From: an uncultured Lachnospiraceae bacterium | Lineage (GTDB): Bacteria > Bacillota > Clostridia > Lachnospirales > Lachnospiraceae | DNA: 60,635 nucleotides | Direction: 5' to 3' | Assembly (NCBI GenBank): GCA_910586755.1 | Contig: CAJUJM010000007.1 | Coordinates: 1 to 60,635 of the forward strand | Shown: positions 23,609 through 32,013 of the stretch, piece after piece | Layout of the letters: each line of letters begins with the position of its first letter | How positions within the stretch are numbered: the first letter of the stretch is position 1 | Notes under the pieces: model-generated | What the model was told of the DNA's origin: nothing | Seen by the model: the letters and a program-made list of their open reading frames with translations, nothing else | Databases searched by the model: none | Position numbers and translations under genes: made by a program

Positions 23609-24037
23609 ATGAAAATTGTAATCATAGACGGTCAGGGCGGCAAAATGGGCCGCACGGTCATTGAACAGTTAAAAAAGGCATTTCCCGCTCAGGAGCTTGT
23701 GGCTATTGGAACCAACAGCATTGCCACCTCTTCCATGATCAAGGCGGGGGCCAGTCTGGGGGCAACCGGGGAAAATCCAATTCTGGTGGCCTGCAGGGAT
23801 GCTGACGTGATTATCGGCCCTGTGGCCATTGTCATGGCGGATTCTCTGTTAGGGGAGATTACGCCGGCCATGGCGGGCGCCATCTCTGCCAGCAATGCCT
23901 ATAAAATTTTGATTCCCACCAACCGCTGTAACCATTTTATTGCCGGATGCCAGACGGTTTCCTTAACCGAATCCATACGCTCTGTATGTGAGGAAGTGGC
24001 GCGGGTTCTGGAGGGGCAGAAAAGATTAAGTACATAA
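23609..24037 (+). CDS. DUF3842 family protein
   Basis: A 142-residue soluble protein starting MKIVIIDGQGGKMGRTVIEQ, with a GxGG-type loop that looks like a nucleotide-binding Rossmann start, then ELVAIGTNSIATSSMIKAGA and ILIPTNRCNHFIAGC. This pattern is the DUF3842 family, common in Lachnospiraceae and often close to sugar or surface genes; its function is not known to me. The ATG at 23609 is 9 bases from AAGGAGA; an earlier ATG at 23603 is too close. It is alone on the plus strand and ends at a terminator. Confidence 0.75.
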   Translation: MKIVIIDGQGGKMGRTVIEQLKKAFPAQELVAIGTNSIATSSMIKAGASLGATGENPILVACRDADVIIGPVAIVMADSLLGEITPAMAGAISASNAYKILIPTNRCNHFIAGCQTVSLTESIRSVCEEVARVLEGQKRLST

Positions 24038-24040
24038 TTT

Positions 24041-24074
24041 CAGGGGGATGCCGCAGCACCCCCCTGTTTTCTTT
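24041..24074. terminator. Rho-independent terminator between DUF3842 and the aldolase
   Basis: CAGGGGG (24041-24047) pairs with CCCCCTG (24060-24066), followed by TTTTCTTT on the plus strand. It serves the DUF3842 gene; the converging aldolase gene ends next to it. Confidence 0.8.
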
Positions 24075-24077
24075 CGC

Positions 24078-25235
24078 CTATTTTTCCATTTTCTTATACC
24101 GCTCTATCATTTCATCCAGGGTAACCTGCTCCACTAAGGGGGCCTTTCCGAAGGATCCAAACTGTACAATCAGAGTTCCTACTACTTCCCTTACTCCGCG
24201 TTCCACGCAGTCTATAATAGCCGCAACATCCTCGTCGGGAACGACGCCGTACATAACCGTATTCATAATGGGCGGCAGGAATGCTCTGGGATCAAACTGC
24301 TCTTTTTTCGTCTCCAGAAGTTCATAGATAGCGCCGATGGACGGACTGGTTTTCTTGTCCGGATACTTGGCAAACAATTCCTTCATGTTGCGGGTAACTG
24401 CCAGGCGGATATCCGTATCCACGTTGATCTTATTAATCCCGCAGGGGATAGCTGCCTGAAGTTCCTCAATGGAAATACCGTAAGCGTTGGTGAGATTTCC
24501 TCCCAAAGCGTTGATCTCATCTACAATATATTTGGGAACCGTGGAAGAGCCGTGGGATACCAGAGCTCCGAAAATCCCCTCATGGTTTAAACATTCCCGA
24601 ATTGCGGTGGCAATCTCCTTACGCAGCTTTACATTCTTGCCCTTGGAAGCTCCATGCATGGTGCCGTAGGAAATGGCCAGGGCGTCTACGCCGGTCTTTT
24701 TAAAGAAATCTACTGCGGTGAGAGGATTGGTGTAGGTAGAAGTGGCGGCAAATACATGATCTTCAACGCCTGCCAGTACCCCCAGTTCGCCTTCTACACT
24801 GACGCCTCTCGCGTGAGCGTATTTTACCACTTCTCTGGTCAAATCCACATTTTCCTCATAGGGAAGAGAAGAGCCGTCAATCATAACAGATGTATACCCG
24901 CCTTCAATTGCCGCCACACAAGAGTCAAAATCTCTGCCGTGATCCAGGTGGAGCACGATGGGGATCTCGGAGTTTGCGCCGTACTTTTTCACTGCATTGG
25001 CAATGTTTTTCGCGCCGATTTTCTTATCTTCCAGGGTGGCGTTTGTAAAATCTGCACGGCCGCCCATAAATCCGTTTGCCAGGTCTGCTCCCTGTAAAAT
25101 TGCCGCAGAACGGAACATCTCGTGTACTTCAATTGCCGCTTTTGCCTGGGCCACTGCATTTACATTAAATGCGCCCTGTGCAAAGCCATGTTTGATAGCA
25201 GCCTCCATCAGAGGCCGTAATGGAATTAATGGCAT
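24078..25235 (-). CDS. Class II fructose-bisphosphate aldolase (long form)
   Basis: A 385-residue zinc aldolase. Motifs: LHLDHGRDFDSC (catalytic Asp and zinc His, about 95-105), VEGELGVLAGVEDHVF (about 148-163), ISYGTMHGASKG (zinc His), GALVSHGSSTVPKYIVDEI (zinc His) and INKINVDTDIRLA (phosphate site). Length and the VEGELG-x-LAGVED block fit the long Fba type, unlike the GatY-like enzyme at 4 kb. It splits fructose-1,6-bisphosphate to two trioses. It follows the NagB-like gene 24 bases downstream in one unit, so amino sugars would flow from fructose-6-phosphate through pfk to this enzyme. Confidence 0.92.
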   Translation of the reverse strand: MPLIPLRPLMEAAIKHGFAQGAFNVNAVAQAKAAIEVHEMFRSAAILQGADLANGFMGGRADFTNATLEDKKIGAKNIANAVKKYGANSEIPIVLHLDHGRDFDSCVAAIEGGYTSVMIDGSSLPYEENVDLTREVVKYAHARGVSVEGELGVLAGVEDHVFAATSTYTNPLTAVDFFKKTGVDALAISYGTMHGASKGKNVKLRKEIATAIRECLNHEGIFGALVSHGSSTVPKYIVDEINALGGNLTNAYGISIEELQAAIPCGINKINVDTDIRLAVTRNMKELFAKYPDKKTSPSIGAIYELLETKKEQFDPRAFLPPIMNTVMYGVVPDEDVAAIIDCVERGVREVVGTLIVQFGSFGKAPLVEQVTLDEMIERYKKMEK

Positions 25236-25259
25236 AGTGATCCTCCTTTCAAATGTAAA

Positions 25260-26081
25260 CTAGTCTTCCAGAGCTGCTACATACTCGGTAAAGGTTAATG
25301 TTAAATCAGGATGGCTCTGGAGAAGGGATACCGGAAATCCGGCGGTTGCCTCTCCGTGTCCTGCCCGGCGTACAACTGCCCGGTGCCAGTTGCGAAAACA
25401 CCCTAACCGGATCTTTCTTGCATGAGAAATCTCATAAATACCGATGGTTACGCAGTATTTAGGCATGTCCTCCAAAGCGCCGCCAAAGTCTCCGATGGCA
25501 TTGGCAGTGCGGGTCTCCGGTGAAATCTCCAGCACCCTGGTTTTCTGGGCTAAAAATTCCTCATTGGTCATGGAAGCGTCTGCTTCGTTAAATGCCACGT
25601 GGCCGTTAATGCCAATACCGCCGAAAGCAATATCCACGCCTCCTAATTTTTCAATCAGCTCCGGAATATAGGTAATGTTCCCGGGATCTGGGAATATTCT
25701 CTGCTCCGGAGGCATTACCAGCTCAGGCTTAATCTTAGAGTATACAGTACGTTCCATAAAGCCTCTGAAGCTTAAGGGATGATCCATGGGAACCCAGTTT
25801 TTATTATCATCCAGGTATTCGTCCATATTGATAAACCACACATTTTTCAGGGAAATGTTCTGCTGGTTTACCATCTCTACAAAATAAGGATACTGTCCTA
25901 CCGGGCCTACGGGGCAGATGAAAACCGTTTTTTCTCCTCTTTCATTATGGCTGCGGATCTCCTCTGCCATCTGCTCCGCCATCTCCATAAATACCTGTGC
26001 ATTGTCTGCTTTGCACCGCAGGATCATTTTAGGATTGGTTAACAATTGTTCTTTGTTGTACTGATAATATTCATGTCTCAT
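25260..26081 (-). CDS. NagB-like glucosamine-6-phosphate deaminase
   Basis: A 273-residue protein of the NagB/RpiA fold. It shows VFICPVGPVGQYPYFVEMVN (phosphate loop), WFINMDEYLDD with the active-site Asp, and DIAFGGIGINGHVAFNEAD, the NagB catalytic signature. The end is CFRNWHRAVVRRAGHGEAT and SLLQSHPDLTL. It would deaminate and isomerise glucosamine-6-phosphate to fructose-6-phosphate. The divergence from classical NagB puts it in a side branch whose substrate may differ. The start at 26081 follows GGAGG; the frame is open 20 codons further, into a terminator, and that part is rejected. It is co-transcribed with the aldolase downstream. Confidence 0.85.
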   Translation of the reverse strand: MRHEYYQYNKEQLLTNPKMILRCKADNAQVFMEMAEQMAEEIRSHNERGEKTVFICPVGPVGQYPYFVEMVNQQNISLKNVWFINMDEYLDDNKNWVPMDHPLSFRGFMERTVYSKIKPELVMPPEQRIFPDPGNITYIPELIEKLGGVDIAFGGIGINGHVAFNEADASMTNEEFLAQKTRVLEISPETRTANAIGDFGGALEDMPKYCVTIGIYEISHARKIRLGCFRNWHRAVVRRAGHGEATAGFPVSLLQSHPDLTLTFTEYVAALED

Positions 26082-26099
26082 TTTAAAATCCTCCAAAAG

Positions 26100-26148
26100 A
26101 GGGCTGCCGCAAAATGAAACCAACCTTATTTCATTTTGCAACAGCCCT
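26100..26148 (-). terminator. Rho-independent terminator of the ABC operon
   Basis: On the minus strand AGGGCTGTTGCAAAATGAAA (26148-26129) pairs with TTTCATTTTGCGGCAGCCCT (26119-26100), nearly perfect over 20 bp, followed by CTTTT. It ends the transporter operon and abuts the ribosome site of the NagB-like gene. Confidence 0.85.
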
Positions 26149-26167
26149 ACTTCACATACTTACCATA

Positions 26168-26270
26168 GAAGTCCGCCGCCGATTAGGCGGCATGCATTCA
26201 GGTATGCCCCATGCGCCCGCCGGACTTTTATGTGCGGTGGTGCATCCGCTGCCAGGCGCATACAGGTTTA
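26168..26270 (-). repeat. Stop-codon-linked repeat family R1, copy 3
   Basis: On the minus strand it begins TAAACCTGTATGCGCCTGGC, the TAA being the stop codon of the solute-binding protein gene, and ends with GCCGCC-TAAT-CGGCGGC and GGACTTC. Inner hairpin GCGG/CCGC and an outer pairing AAGTCCG/CGGACTT are present. About 103 bases. Confidence 0.8.
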
Positions 26271-27347
26271 GTTTCCGGCTTCTGCCATTAAATCTAACAG
26301 AACATAGTCTCCTACCGGAACCTCAGCCTCAACTGCGCCGGATGCAATCATATTCTCCTGCTGGATCTTGTAGTAGCCTTCAACCGTGCCGTCCTTTGCG
26401 CCCTCTGCAACTTCCTTGCCGGTCAGCCAGTCAGCATCGCCGCGCTGTGCGTATACAGAGTCATAATCAGTCTTGGTCTGATCTGCAACAAACTGTGCAA
26501 CCTCTTCGTACTTGCCGTCTGCCGCATAATCCATTCCTTTGTACAGAGCTTTTGCAAAGCGGAGGATCTTATCCCGGTTTGCCTCTGCATAGCTGGGAGT
26601 TACAATCCAGCTGGCTAAGGAAACGCTGGTATCGCTGAAGGTCAGGTTATCGCAAAGTTTGGTATTGTTGGTGTCTTCCAAAATCTTTAAGCTGTTGGGA
26701 GACCAGGTAGCGCATGCGTCAACGCCGCCGGACATCATAGCAGTAACAATACCGGATGCGTCCATATCTACTGCCTGAATATCTTCCATAGTCATACCTG
26801 CGGAATCCAGTCCCATCTTTAAGATGTCCTCACTGGAAGTACCGGAAGAATATGCAACCTTCTTACCCTTTAAATCTTCTAAAGTCTTAACATCCGGACC
26901 GCCGATAACCGCATCGCCGTTGGAAATGTGGGACAGGGCAAAAATCTTAGCCTGACCGTTGATACACAGCTTATGAGCGCCCTGGCCGATGTATCCCATA
27001 TCAATGCTTCCGGATTCCATTGCAGCGATAATAGTGGGGCCGTCCTGGAACTCTACCATCTCAATGGTAATGCCTTCTTCTTCCATATAGCCTTTGTTGA
27101 TAGCAGTGGTTACAGACCATAAGCTTCCGTAATTGGGCATGTAAGCGATCTTTAATGTAATGGGATCCTTAGCTGCCTCGGTTTCTGCAGGCGCTTCCGT
27201 CTCCGGGGCTTTCTCTGCTGGGGCCTCGGTTGCCGCCGGAGCCGCGGTAGTTGCCGCTGCAGTGGTTGCAGCAGTCTGAGAACCGCCGCAGGCTGCCAAA
27301 GAAGCTACCATAGCAGCCGCCAAAATGGTTGATAAAACTTTTCTCAT
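26268..27347 (-). CDS. ABC transporter substrate-binding lipoprotein (NitT/SsuA/TauA type)
   Basis: A 359-residue lipoprotein with signal peptide LSTILAAAMVASLAACGGSQ (lipobox LAAC, Cys about 20) and an Ala/Thr/Glu-rich linker to about residue 60. The mature part has LKIAYMPNYGSLWSVTTAIN, GSIDMGYIGQGAHKLCI and LKGKKVAYSSGTSSEDILKM, typical of the nitrate/sulfonate/taurine/pyrimidine-precursor binding family. It is the last gene of a minus-strand operon behind the permease and ATPase genes. The ligand is not evident; a sulfonate would suit the nearby sulfatase but this is speculation. Confidence 0.88.
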   Translation of the reverse strand: MRKVLSTILAAAMVASLAACGGSQTAATTAAATTAAPAATEAPAEKAPETEAPAETEAAKDPITLKIAYMPNYGSLWSVTTAINKGYMEEEGITIEMVEFQDGPTIIAAMESGSIDMGYIGQGAHKLCINGQAKIFALSHISNGDAVIGGPDVKTLEDLKGKKVAYSSGTSSEDILKMGLDSAGMTMEDIQAVDMDASGIVTAMMSGGVDACATWSPNSLKILEDTNNTKLCDNLTFSDTSVSLASWIVTPSYAEANRDKILRFAKALYKGMDYAADGKYEEVAQFVADQTKTDYDSVYAQRGDADWLTGKEVAEGAKDGTVEGYYKIQQENMIASGAVEAEVPVGDYVLLDLMAEAGN

Positions 27348-27423
27348 AATAAATCCTCCTTAAAATAATTATATAAATTTGCAACTGTTCAGATGGGCGT
27401 CTTTTTGCCTGGCTGAACTGTTA

Positions 27424-28215
27424 CTATTTTCTTACCTCCAGATATTCCTGATATACCTGGCTCCAGATCCTGTTTTTCAGCTCGATAAACTCAGGAGTCA
27501 TCTTGGTCTCCTGGGTTCTGGGATAGGGAATGTCAATATCCACAATCTCCTTGATACGTCCGGGACGGGCGCTCATGATGATAACCCGGGTAGCCAATAC
27601 AATAGCCTCTTCCACATCATGGGTAATGAAAAAGCAGGTCTTTTTCTCTTCTGCCCAAGTCTTTAAAAGCTCGGTCTGAAGCTGAGTTCTGGTCTGTGCG
27701 TCCAGAGCGCCGAAAGGCTCATCCATGAGAAGAACCTCAGGCTGTACCGCATAGGCCCGGGCAATAGCCACCCGCTGCTTCATTCCTCCTGACAATTCCT
27801 TGGGGTAGCTGTCCACAAAATCCTCCAGCTCTACCATCCGTATGTACTTCATGGCCACTTCTCTGGCCTCTTCATCGCTCATCCCCTTTAACTTCAGGCC
27901 AAACATAACGTTTTTAATAACCGTAAGCCAGGGAAACAGGGCATACTGCTGGAACACTACGCCCCTCTCAGTGCCGGTTCCCTCTACCTTTTTGCCATCC
28001 ACATAAACGCTGCCGGAGGTTGCATCCAATAATCCTGCAATAATGTTTAACAGAGTGGATTTTCCGCATCCGGAAGGGCCTACCACACAGATAAATTCGT
28101 TTTCCCGGATATCTAAGCTTACTCCGTTTAAGGCTACCATTCTGCCTTTGCGGCCCTCATAAATCTTCTCCACATTTTCGATTTTAACCTTTACAGGTCT
28201 CTCTTCTCTTGCCAT
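27424..28215 (-). CDS. ABC transporter ATPase (NitT/SsuB/TauB type)
   Basis: A 263-residue ATPase: Walker A VVGPSGCGKSTLLNIIAGLL (about 47-66), Q-loop VVFQQYALFPWLTV, signature LSGGMKQRVAIARA, Walker B EVLLMDEPFGALDA and the switch His in FFITHDVEEA. The TATLIFE-type wording (ALFPWLTVIKNV) places it with SsuB/TauB/NrtD. Start ATG at 28215 with GGGGAGG; it overlaps the permease gene by 25 bases, so translation is coupled. It powers uptake by the permease and lipoprotein encoded on both sides. Confidence 0.93.
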   Translation of the reverse strand: MAREERPVKVKIENVEKIYEGRKGRMVALNGVSLDIRENEFICVVGPSGCGKSTLLNIIAGLLDATSGSVYVDGKKVEGTGTERGVVFQQYALFPWLTVIKNVMFGLKLKGMSDEEAREVAMKYIRMVELEDFVDSYPKELSGGMKQRVAIARAYAVQPEVLLMDEPFGALDAQTRTQLQTELLKTWAEEKKTCFFITHDVEEAIVLATRVIIMSARPGRIKEIVDIDIPYPRTQETKMTPEFIELKNRIWSQVYQEYLEVRK

Positions 28216-28997
28216 CTGGTAAACCTCCCCTCCCACATCTTAATAAGTTTTTCACTGGTAATGCCGATAATACCAATGATGATGATGTATAAAAGCATGG
28301 GTTCCACCTCAAAGCTGTTGTTTAAGGAACGGATTCTCATTCCCAAACCTGCGACAGCGCCGGTAGATTCCGCTGCAATCAGGGTGGTCAGAGCTACGGA
28401 AACGCCCAGGCGGACTGCGGTGACGATAAACGGGGTGGTTGCCGGGAAGATAACCTTGACAAAAATATCCTTATCCTTGGCGCCCAGCACTCTCGCTGCT
28501 TTAATCAACGTCTCATCCACGTTGCGGACGCCCTGATAAATGGTGACCGTCATAATCAGGAAAGTTGCCATCCAGATTACAATCACCTGGGGCCTGCGCC
28601 CTACTCCGGCAGAGATAACTACCAGGGGAACATAGGCCAAAGGCGGGATGTTACGGATGAACTGAATCCAAGGTTCCACAATGTAACGGACCGGACGGTA
28701 CCACGCCATCAGAAACGCCACCGGAACCGCTGTTACAAAGCCCAGGATAAATCCCAGAATAACCGAAATCATACTGCTGGAGAAGTCCTCCCACAAAACT
28801 CCTCTCTCAATCATAGTCTGCAAAGAAGCCAGTACCTTAGGCGCAAACGGAAAGCTTCGCGCCGTCTTGGGGTAGATGGACAGGCAATACCACAATACTA
28901 TCGCTACCAGGAAAGAGATGCAAATCCATCCCCAGTTTGGAATTTTGGAAATAAAGTCCAACGATTCCCCACTTTTCTTTTTGTTTTCTTCAGCCAT
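28191..28997 (-). CDS. ABC transporter permease (SsuC/TauC type)
   Basis: A 268-residue membrane protein with about six spans, starting WGWICISFLVAIVLWYCLSI. The EAA loop is LIKAARVLGAKDKDIFVKVI at about residue 170, followed by FPATTPFIVTAVRLGVSVAL, typical of the SsuC/NrtB branch. It is the first gene of the operon and faces a divergent LacI gene across 217 bases with two CAAACGTTTG operators. Confidence 0.92.
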   Translation of the reverse strand: MAEENKKKSGESLDFISKIPNWGWICISFLVAIVLWYCLSIYPKTARSFPFAPKVLASLQTMIERGVLWEDFSSSMISVILGFILGFVTAVPVAFLMAWYRPVRYIVEPWIQFIRNIPPLAYVPLVVISAGVGRRPQVIVIWMATFLIMTVTIYQGVRNVDETLIKAARVLGAKDKDIFVKVIFPATTPFIVTAVRLGVSVALTTLIAAESTGAVAGLGMRIRSLNNSFEVEPMLLYIIIIGIIGITSEKLIKMWEGRFTRWQEKRDL

Positions 28998-29085
28998 ACT
29001 TCTCTCCTTCTTATTTTTTTACCGAACTCTTTATCAGTGAGTATATTATATCATACTTTTGCCGAATTGTATCCTTTTTTTTACG

Positions 29086-29095
29086 CAAACGTTTG
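29086..29095. promoter_or_regulatory. LacI operator CAAACGTTTG, site a
   Basis: CGCAAACGTTTGTGC in the divergent region between the ABC operon and lacI. The core palindrome equals that at 19232-19241 before pfk. The centre is 35 bp from site b. Confidence 0.8.
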
Positions 29096-29120
29096 TGCAA
29101 AACTACCCAAATATTCAGGA

Positions 29121-29130
29121 CAAACGTTTG
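29121..29130. promoter_or_regulatory. LacI operator CAAACGTTTG, site b
   Basis: GACAAACGTTTGAGT, second operator of the divergent pair, 85 bases before the lacI start. Confidence 0.8.
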
Positions 29131-29214
29131 AGTAAAATAGGCATAGATTTTTCGTTACTTTTCCAGTATACTTATTTCTATAGGGTTATTTCTACGACTT
29201 AAAGGAGAAGGTCA

Positions 29215-30234
29215 ATGACACTGAAAGAAATCGCCAAAGAAGCCGGGGTTTCCATTTCTACGGTATCCCGGGTAATCAACAATAATTCCAAAGCCGCAAG
29301 CAAGGACGTCCAGGATCGAATCTGGGAGATCGTCCGCCGGACCGGCTATACGCCAAACTCGGTGGCCCAGAATTTAAAACAGGGCGGCGTCCCGGCTTCT
29401 GAGGCCAAGTCCCGATCCATTGCCTGCCTTTTTGCCCGCACCTCCAGCACTATGACCGATATCTTTTTCAGCTCCCTGGCCCGCAGTATTGAACAGGAGG
29501 CTTTCCGGCACAACTATATCCTGAAGTATTCCTTCAGTTCCTTTGACATCAGCAATCCGGCCACCTACCAGCTTATTGCAGATAACAACGTTAACGGAAT
29601 TGCCGTTTTAGGCCGCTGTGATAAGCAGACGTTAAAGTTTTTAAAACAGTATTTCAACCACATTGTCTACGCCGGCCTTAACAGCCTGGATGCCAAATAT
29701 GACCAGATTATCTGTGAAGGCAGGCAGGCGGCCATTACGGTCACAGATCACCTGATCCAGCTGGGACATACCCACATCGGCTATATCGGCGAAACCTCCT
29801 GCGAGGAGCGGTACGCCGGATACTGCCAGGCTTTAAATAGTCATCGGATCCCACTGCGCCGGGAATACGTGGCAGACGTAAAACTTTCCTCCGAGGACGG
29901 CTACCGGGGAGCCAAGCTGCTTTTGGAACGTCAGGCAAGGGTTACCGCCATCTTCTGCAGCAATGACATTACTGCCATCGGAGCTATGCACGCCTTTCAG
30001 GAAAACGGCCTTCACATCCCCGGTGATATTTCGGTTATCAGCATTGACGACATTGACACTGCCCAATACCTGACTCCCATGCTGTCTACCATCCACATTC
30101 CCACCCAGGAAATGGGGCAGATGGCGGCAAAGATTTTAATTGACCGGATCGAGGGCGGCCACCGTCTTCCTATTAAAATGAACCTTCCCTTTTATCTTGC
30201 CAGCCGGGAAAGCTGCGCCAGATACAAAGGTTAA
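29215..30234 (+). CDS. LacI-family transcriptional regulator
   Basis: A 339-residue LacI/GalR protein: headpiece LKEIAKEAGVSISTVSRVIN with hinge YTPNSVAQNLKQG, then the effector domain with NVNGIAVLGRC, AAITVTDHLIQLGHTHIGYI, AIFCSNDITAIGAM and ISVISIDDIDTAQYLTPML. It is divergent from the ABC operon and followed 34 bases later by an aldose-epimerase gene. CAAACGTTTG sites in the intergenic region and before pfk (10 kb away) suggest it controls its own unit, the transporter and the pfk run. A sugar or sugar phosphate is the likely effector. Confidence 0.93.
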   Translation: MTLKEIAKEAGVSISTVSRVINNNSKAASKDVQDRIWEIVRRTGYTPNSVAQNLKQGGVPASEAKSRSIACLFARTSSTMTDIFFSSLARSIEQEAFRHNYILKYSFSSFDISNPATYQLIADNNVNGIAVLGRCDKQTLKFLKQYFNHIVYAGLNSLDAKYDQIICEGRQAAITVTDHLIQLGHTHIGYIGETSCEERYAGYCQALNSHRIPLRREYVADVKLSSEDGYRGAKLLLERQARVTAIFCSNDITAIGAMHAFQENGLHIPGDISVISIDDIDTAQYLTPMLSTIHIPTQEMGQMAAKILIDRIEGGHRLPIKMNLPFYLASRESCARYKG

Positions 30235-30268
30235 AAACACTACAAACTATATTTAGGAGGAGATTACT

Positions 30269-31150
30269 ATGATTTACACCATTAAGGATTCAAAAGCCTC
30301 AGCTTCTATTGACAGTCTGGGCGCTCAGCTGATCTCTTACAAGGATCAGGGCGGAAAAGAGTATATCTGGCAGCGGGATCCGGCTGTTTGGGCCAACTGC
30401 TCCCCCATCCTCTTTCCTGCGGTAGGCCGGGTAAAGGACGGAAGGACCCTGATTGAGGGATCCTGGTATGAAATGCCCCTCCACGGATTTTTAAAGGTTT
30501 CCCAGTTCCAGGTTGTTTCCCAGAGCAGTGATCAGATTACCTTTGGATTGTCTGATTCTGACTTTACCAGAACTATGTACCCCTTTGCCTTCCGTTTTGA
30601 GGCCTGCTACTCTCTGACAGACGGCGCGCTGACTATGGAATGCCGGGTAGCAAATACCGGCTCAAAGGATCTCCCCTATTTTATCGGAACACATCCGGGG
30701 TTTGTCTGTCCTCTGGAGGAAGGCCAGGCTTTTGAAGATTATGTAATCGAATTTGAAAAGGAAGAATCCACCGGCTTCCGGGCCTTTGACGGGGAACACA
30801 TGCAGTTTGACATGACCGGCTATAAACCCTTCCCGGGAGACGGCAGGCGGATCCCCTTAAGCTATGAATTATTAAGCAATGACGCAATCTGGTTTGACAA
30901 GCCGGTTTCCAGGGCTGTCTCGATTGTCCATCCAGCCTCAGGCCATGGGGTAAAGGTAGAATATCCAGATTATGAGACCGTCGCCTTCTGGACTGCGGCA
31001 GACAAAAAGGCTCCCTATGTGTGTGTGGAGCCGTGGAATGGTTCTGCCGCCTGCTCCGATGAAGATCATGAATTTCTTCACAAAAACCACCTACAGGTGT
31101 TAAAGCCGGAGGAAGAAAAGAGGTATCGTTTAATTATTAAATATTTATAA
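30269..31150 (+). CDS. Aldose 1-epimerase family protein (LacX-like)
   Basis: A 293-residue mutarotase-fold protein. Its start, IDSLGAQLISYKDQGGKEYI followed by WQRDPAVWANCSPILFPAVG, and PLHGFLKVSQF, PYFIGTHPGFVCPL and YVCVEPWNGSA, match the LacX-like branch of the galactose mutarotase superfamily. It interconverts anomers of an aldose or acts on a sugar phosphate. GGAGGAG is the ribosome site. It is co-transcribed with lacI and ends at a strong terminator. Confidence 0.85.
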   Translation: MIYTIKDSKASASIDSLGAQLISYKDQGGKEYIWQRDPAVWANCSPILFPAVGRVKDGRTLIEGSWYEMPLHGFLKVSQFQVVSQSSDQITFGLSDSDFTRTMYPFAFRFEACYSLTDGALTMECRVANTGSKDLPYFIGTHPGFVCPLEEGQAFEDYVIEFEKEESTGFRAFDGEHMQFDMTGYKPFPGDGRRIPLSYELLSNDAIWFDKPVSRAVSIVHPASGHGVKVEYPDYETVAFWTAADKKAPYVCVEPWNGSAACSDEDHEFLHKNHLQVLKPEEEKRYRLIIKYL

Positions 31151-31165
31151 GTTATCTGACTTGGG

Positions 31166-31195
31166 CGGCGTAGTCAAAGCTACGCCGTCTTTTTC
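31166..31195 (+). terminator. Rho-independent terminator after the epimerase gene
   Basis: CGGCGTAG and CTACGCCG, perfect 8-bp stem with loop TCAAAG, followed by TCTTTTT. Confidence 0.9.
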
Positions 31196-31287
31196 CTGCC
31201 CTGCCCAGTTGCGGCAGCAATCCGTCCAGTCACGTCAACCAGGCTTACCTTTGACTGTCTTTTAGACGAATAGACAAATAGAGGGAT

Positions 31288-32013
31288 ATGAACATGATAA
31301 AAATAGGAATTTGTGATGATGATGCCCCAACCCGCGCCTATCTTGCGGATCTGATTCGAGCACAGGATTACCCTTGCCGGATTGTGGAATATGCTTCTGC
31401 CGGTGACTGTCTTGCAGACTGCCGTGGAATTGACCTGCTCTTTCTGGACATTGGGTTAGACGCTTCCGGGCCGGACGGGATGGCGCTGGCCGGTCAGATC
31501 AGAAAGGACGGCCAGGGCATGGAGCCGGTCATTATCTTTGTCACCGGCTATGAGCGGTATGTGTTTGACGCCTTTGATGTAAGGGCGTTTCAATATCTGC
31601 TAAAGCCGGTAAATGAGGAAAAATTCGCCCGGATTCTTGCCCGTGCAGTTGTGCAGATTGAGACTGCCAGAAAAAAGCCGGGCCGCGTGCTGACGCTTCA
31701 AGCTGCCAATACCAGAAGGACCATACTGCTGGACAGCATTTATTACATCGAAAGCAGCGATCACAAAGTCGTTCTGCATTTGAAAGACGGAGAATTTGCT
31801 TACTATGCAAAAATCCGGGATTTGGAGTTGGAGCTGCAAGACCAGTTTTTCCGCATCCACAAGGGATATCTGGTCAATCTCTCTTATGTGGAAGGGTATA
31901 GTAAAACAGAAGTAATGCTGACAAACGGGGAAAAGCTATTGCTCTCAAAGTATAAGTACCAGGACTTTGTAAAGGCTTACCTTCACTTCTTGAAAAGGGG
32001 CGCCGGTCTATGA
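31288..32013 (+). CDS. LytTR-family response regulator (AgrA/VirR-like)
   Basis: A 241-residue regulator. The receiver domain has ICDDDAPT (acidic pocket), LLFLDIGL with phosphoryl-accepting Asp54, VTGYERYVFDAF and YLLKPVNEEKF. The C-terminal LytTR DNA-binding domain shows IYYIESSDHKVVLHLKDGEF and FFRIHKGYLVNLSYV. A second possible start lies two codons on. It overlaps the sensor kinase gene by 4 bases. LytTR pairs of this type usually answer a peptide signal, but no agrB/agrD-like genes are next to it. Confidence 0.92.
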   Translation: MNMIKIGICDDDAPTRAYLADLIRAQDYPCRIVEYASAGDCLADCRGIDLLFLDIGLDASGPDGMALAGQIRKDGQGMEPVIIFVTGYERYVFDAFDVRAFQYLLKPVNEEKFARILARAVVQIETARKKPGRVLTLQAANTRRTILLDSIYYIESSDHKVVLHLKDGEFAYYAKIRDLELELQDQFFRIHKGYLVNLSYVEGYSKTEVMLTNGEKLLLSKYKYQDFVKAYLHFLKRGAGL

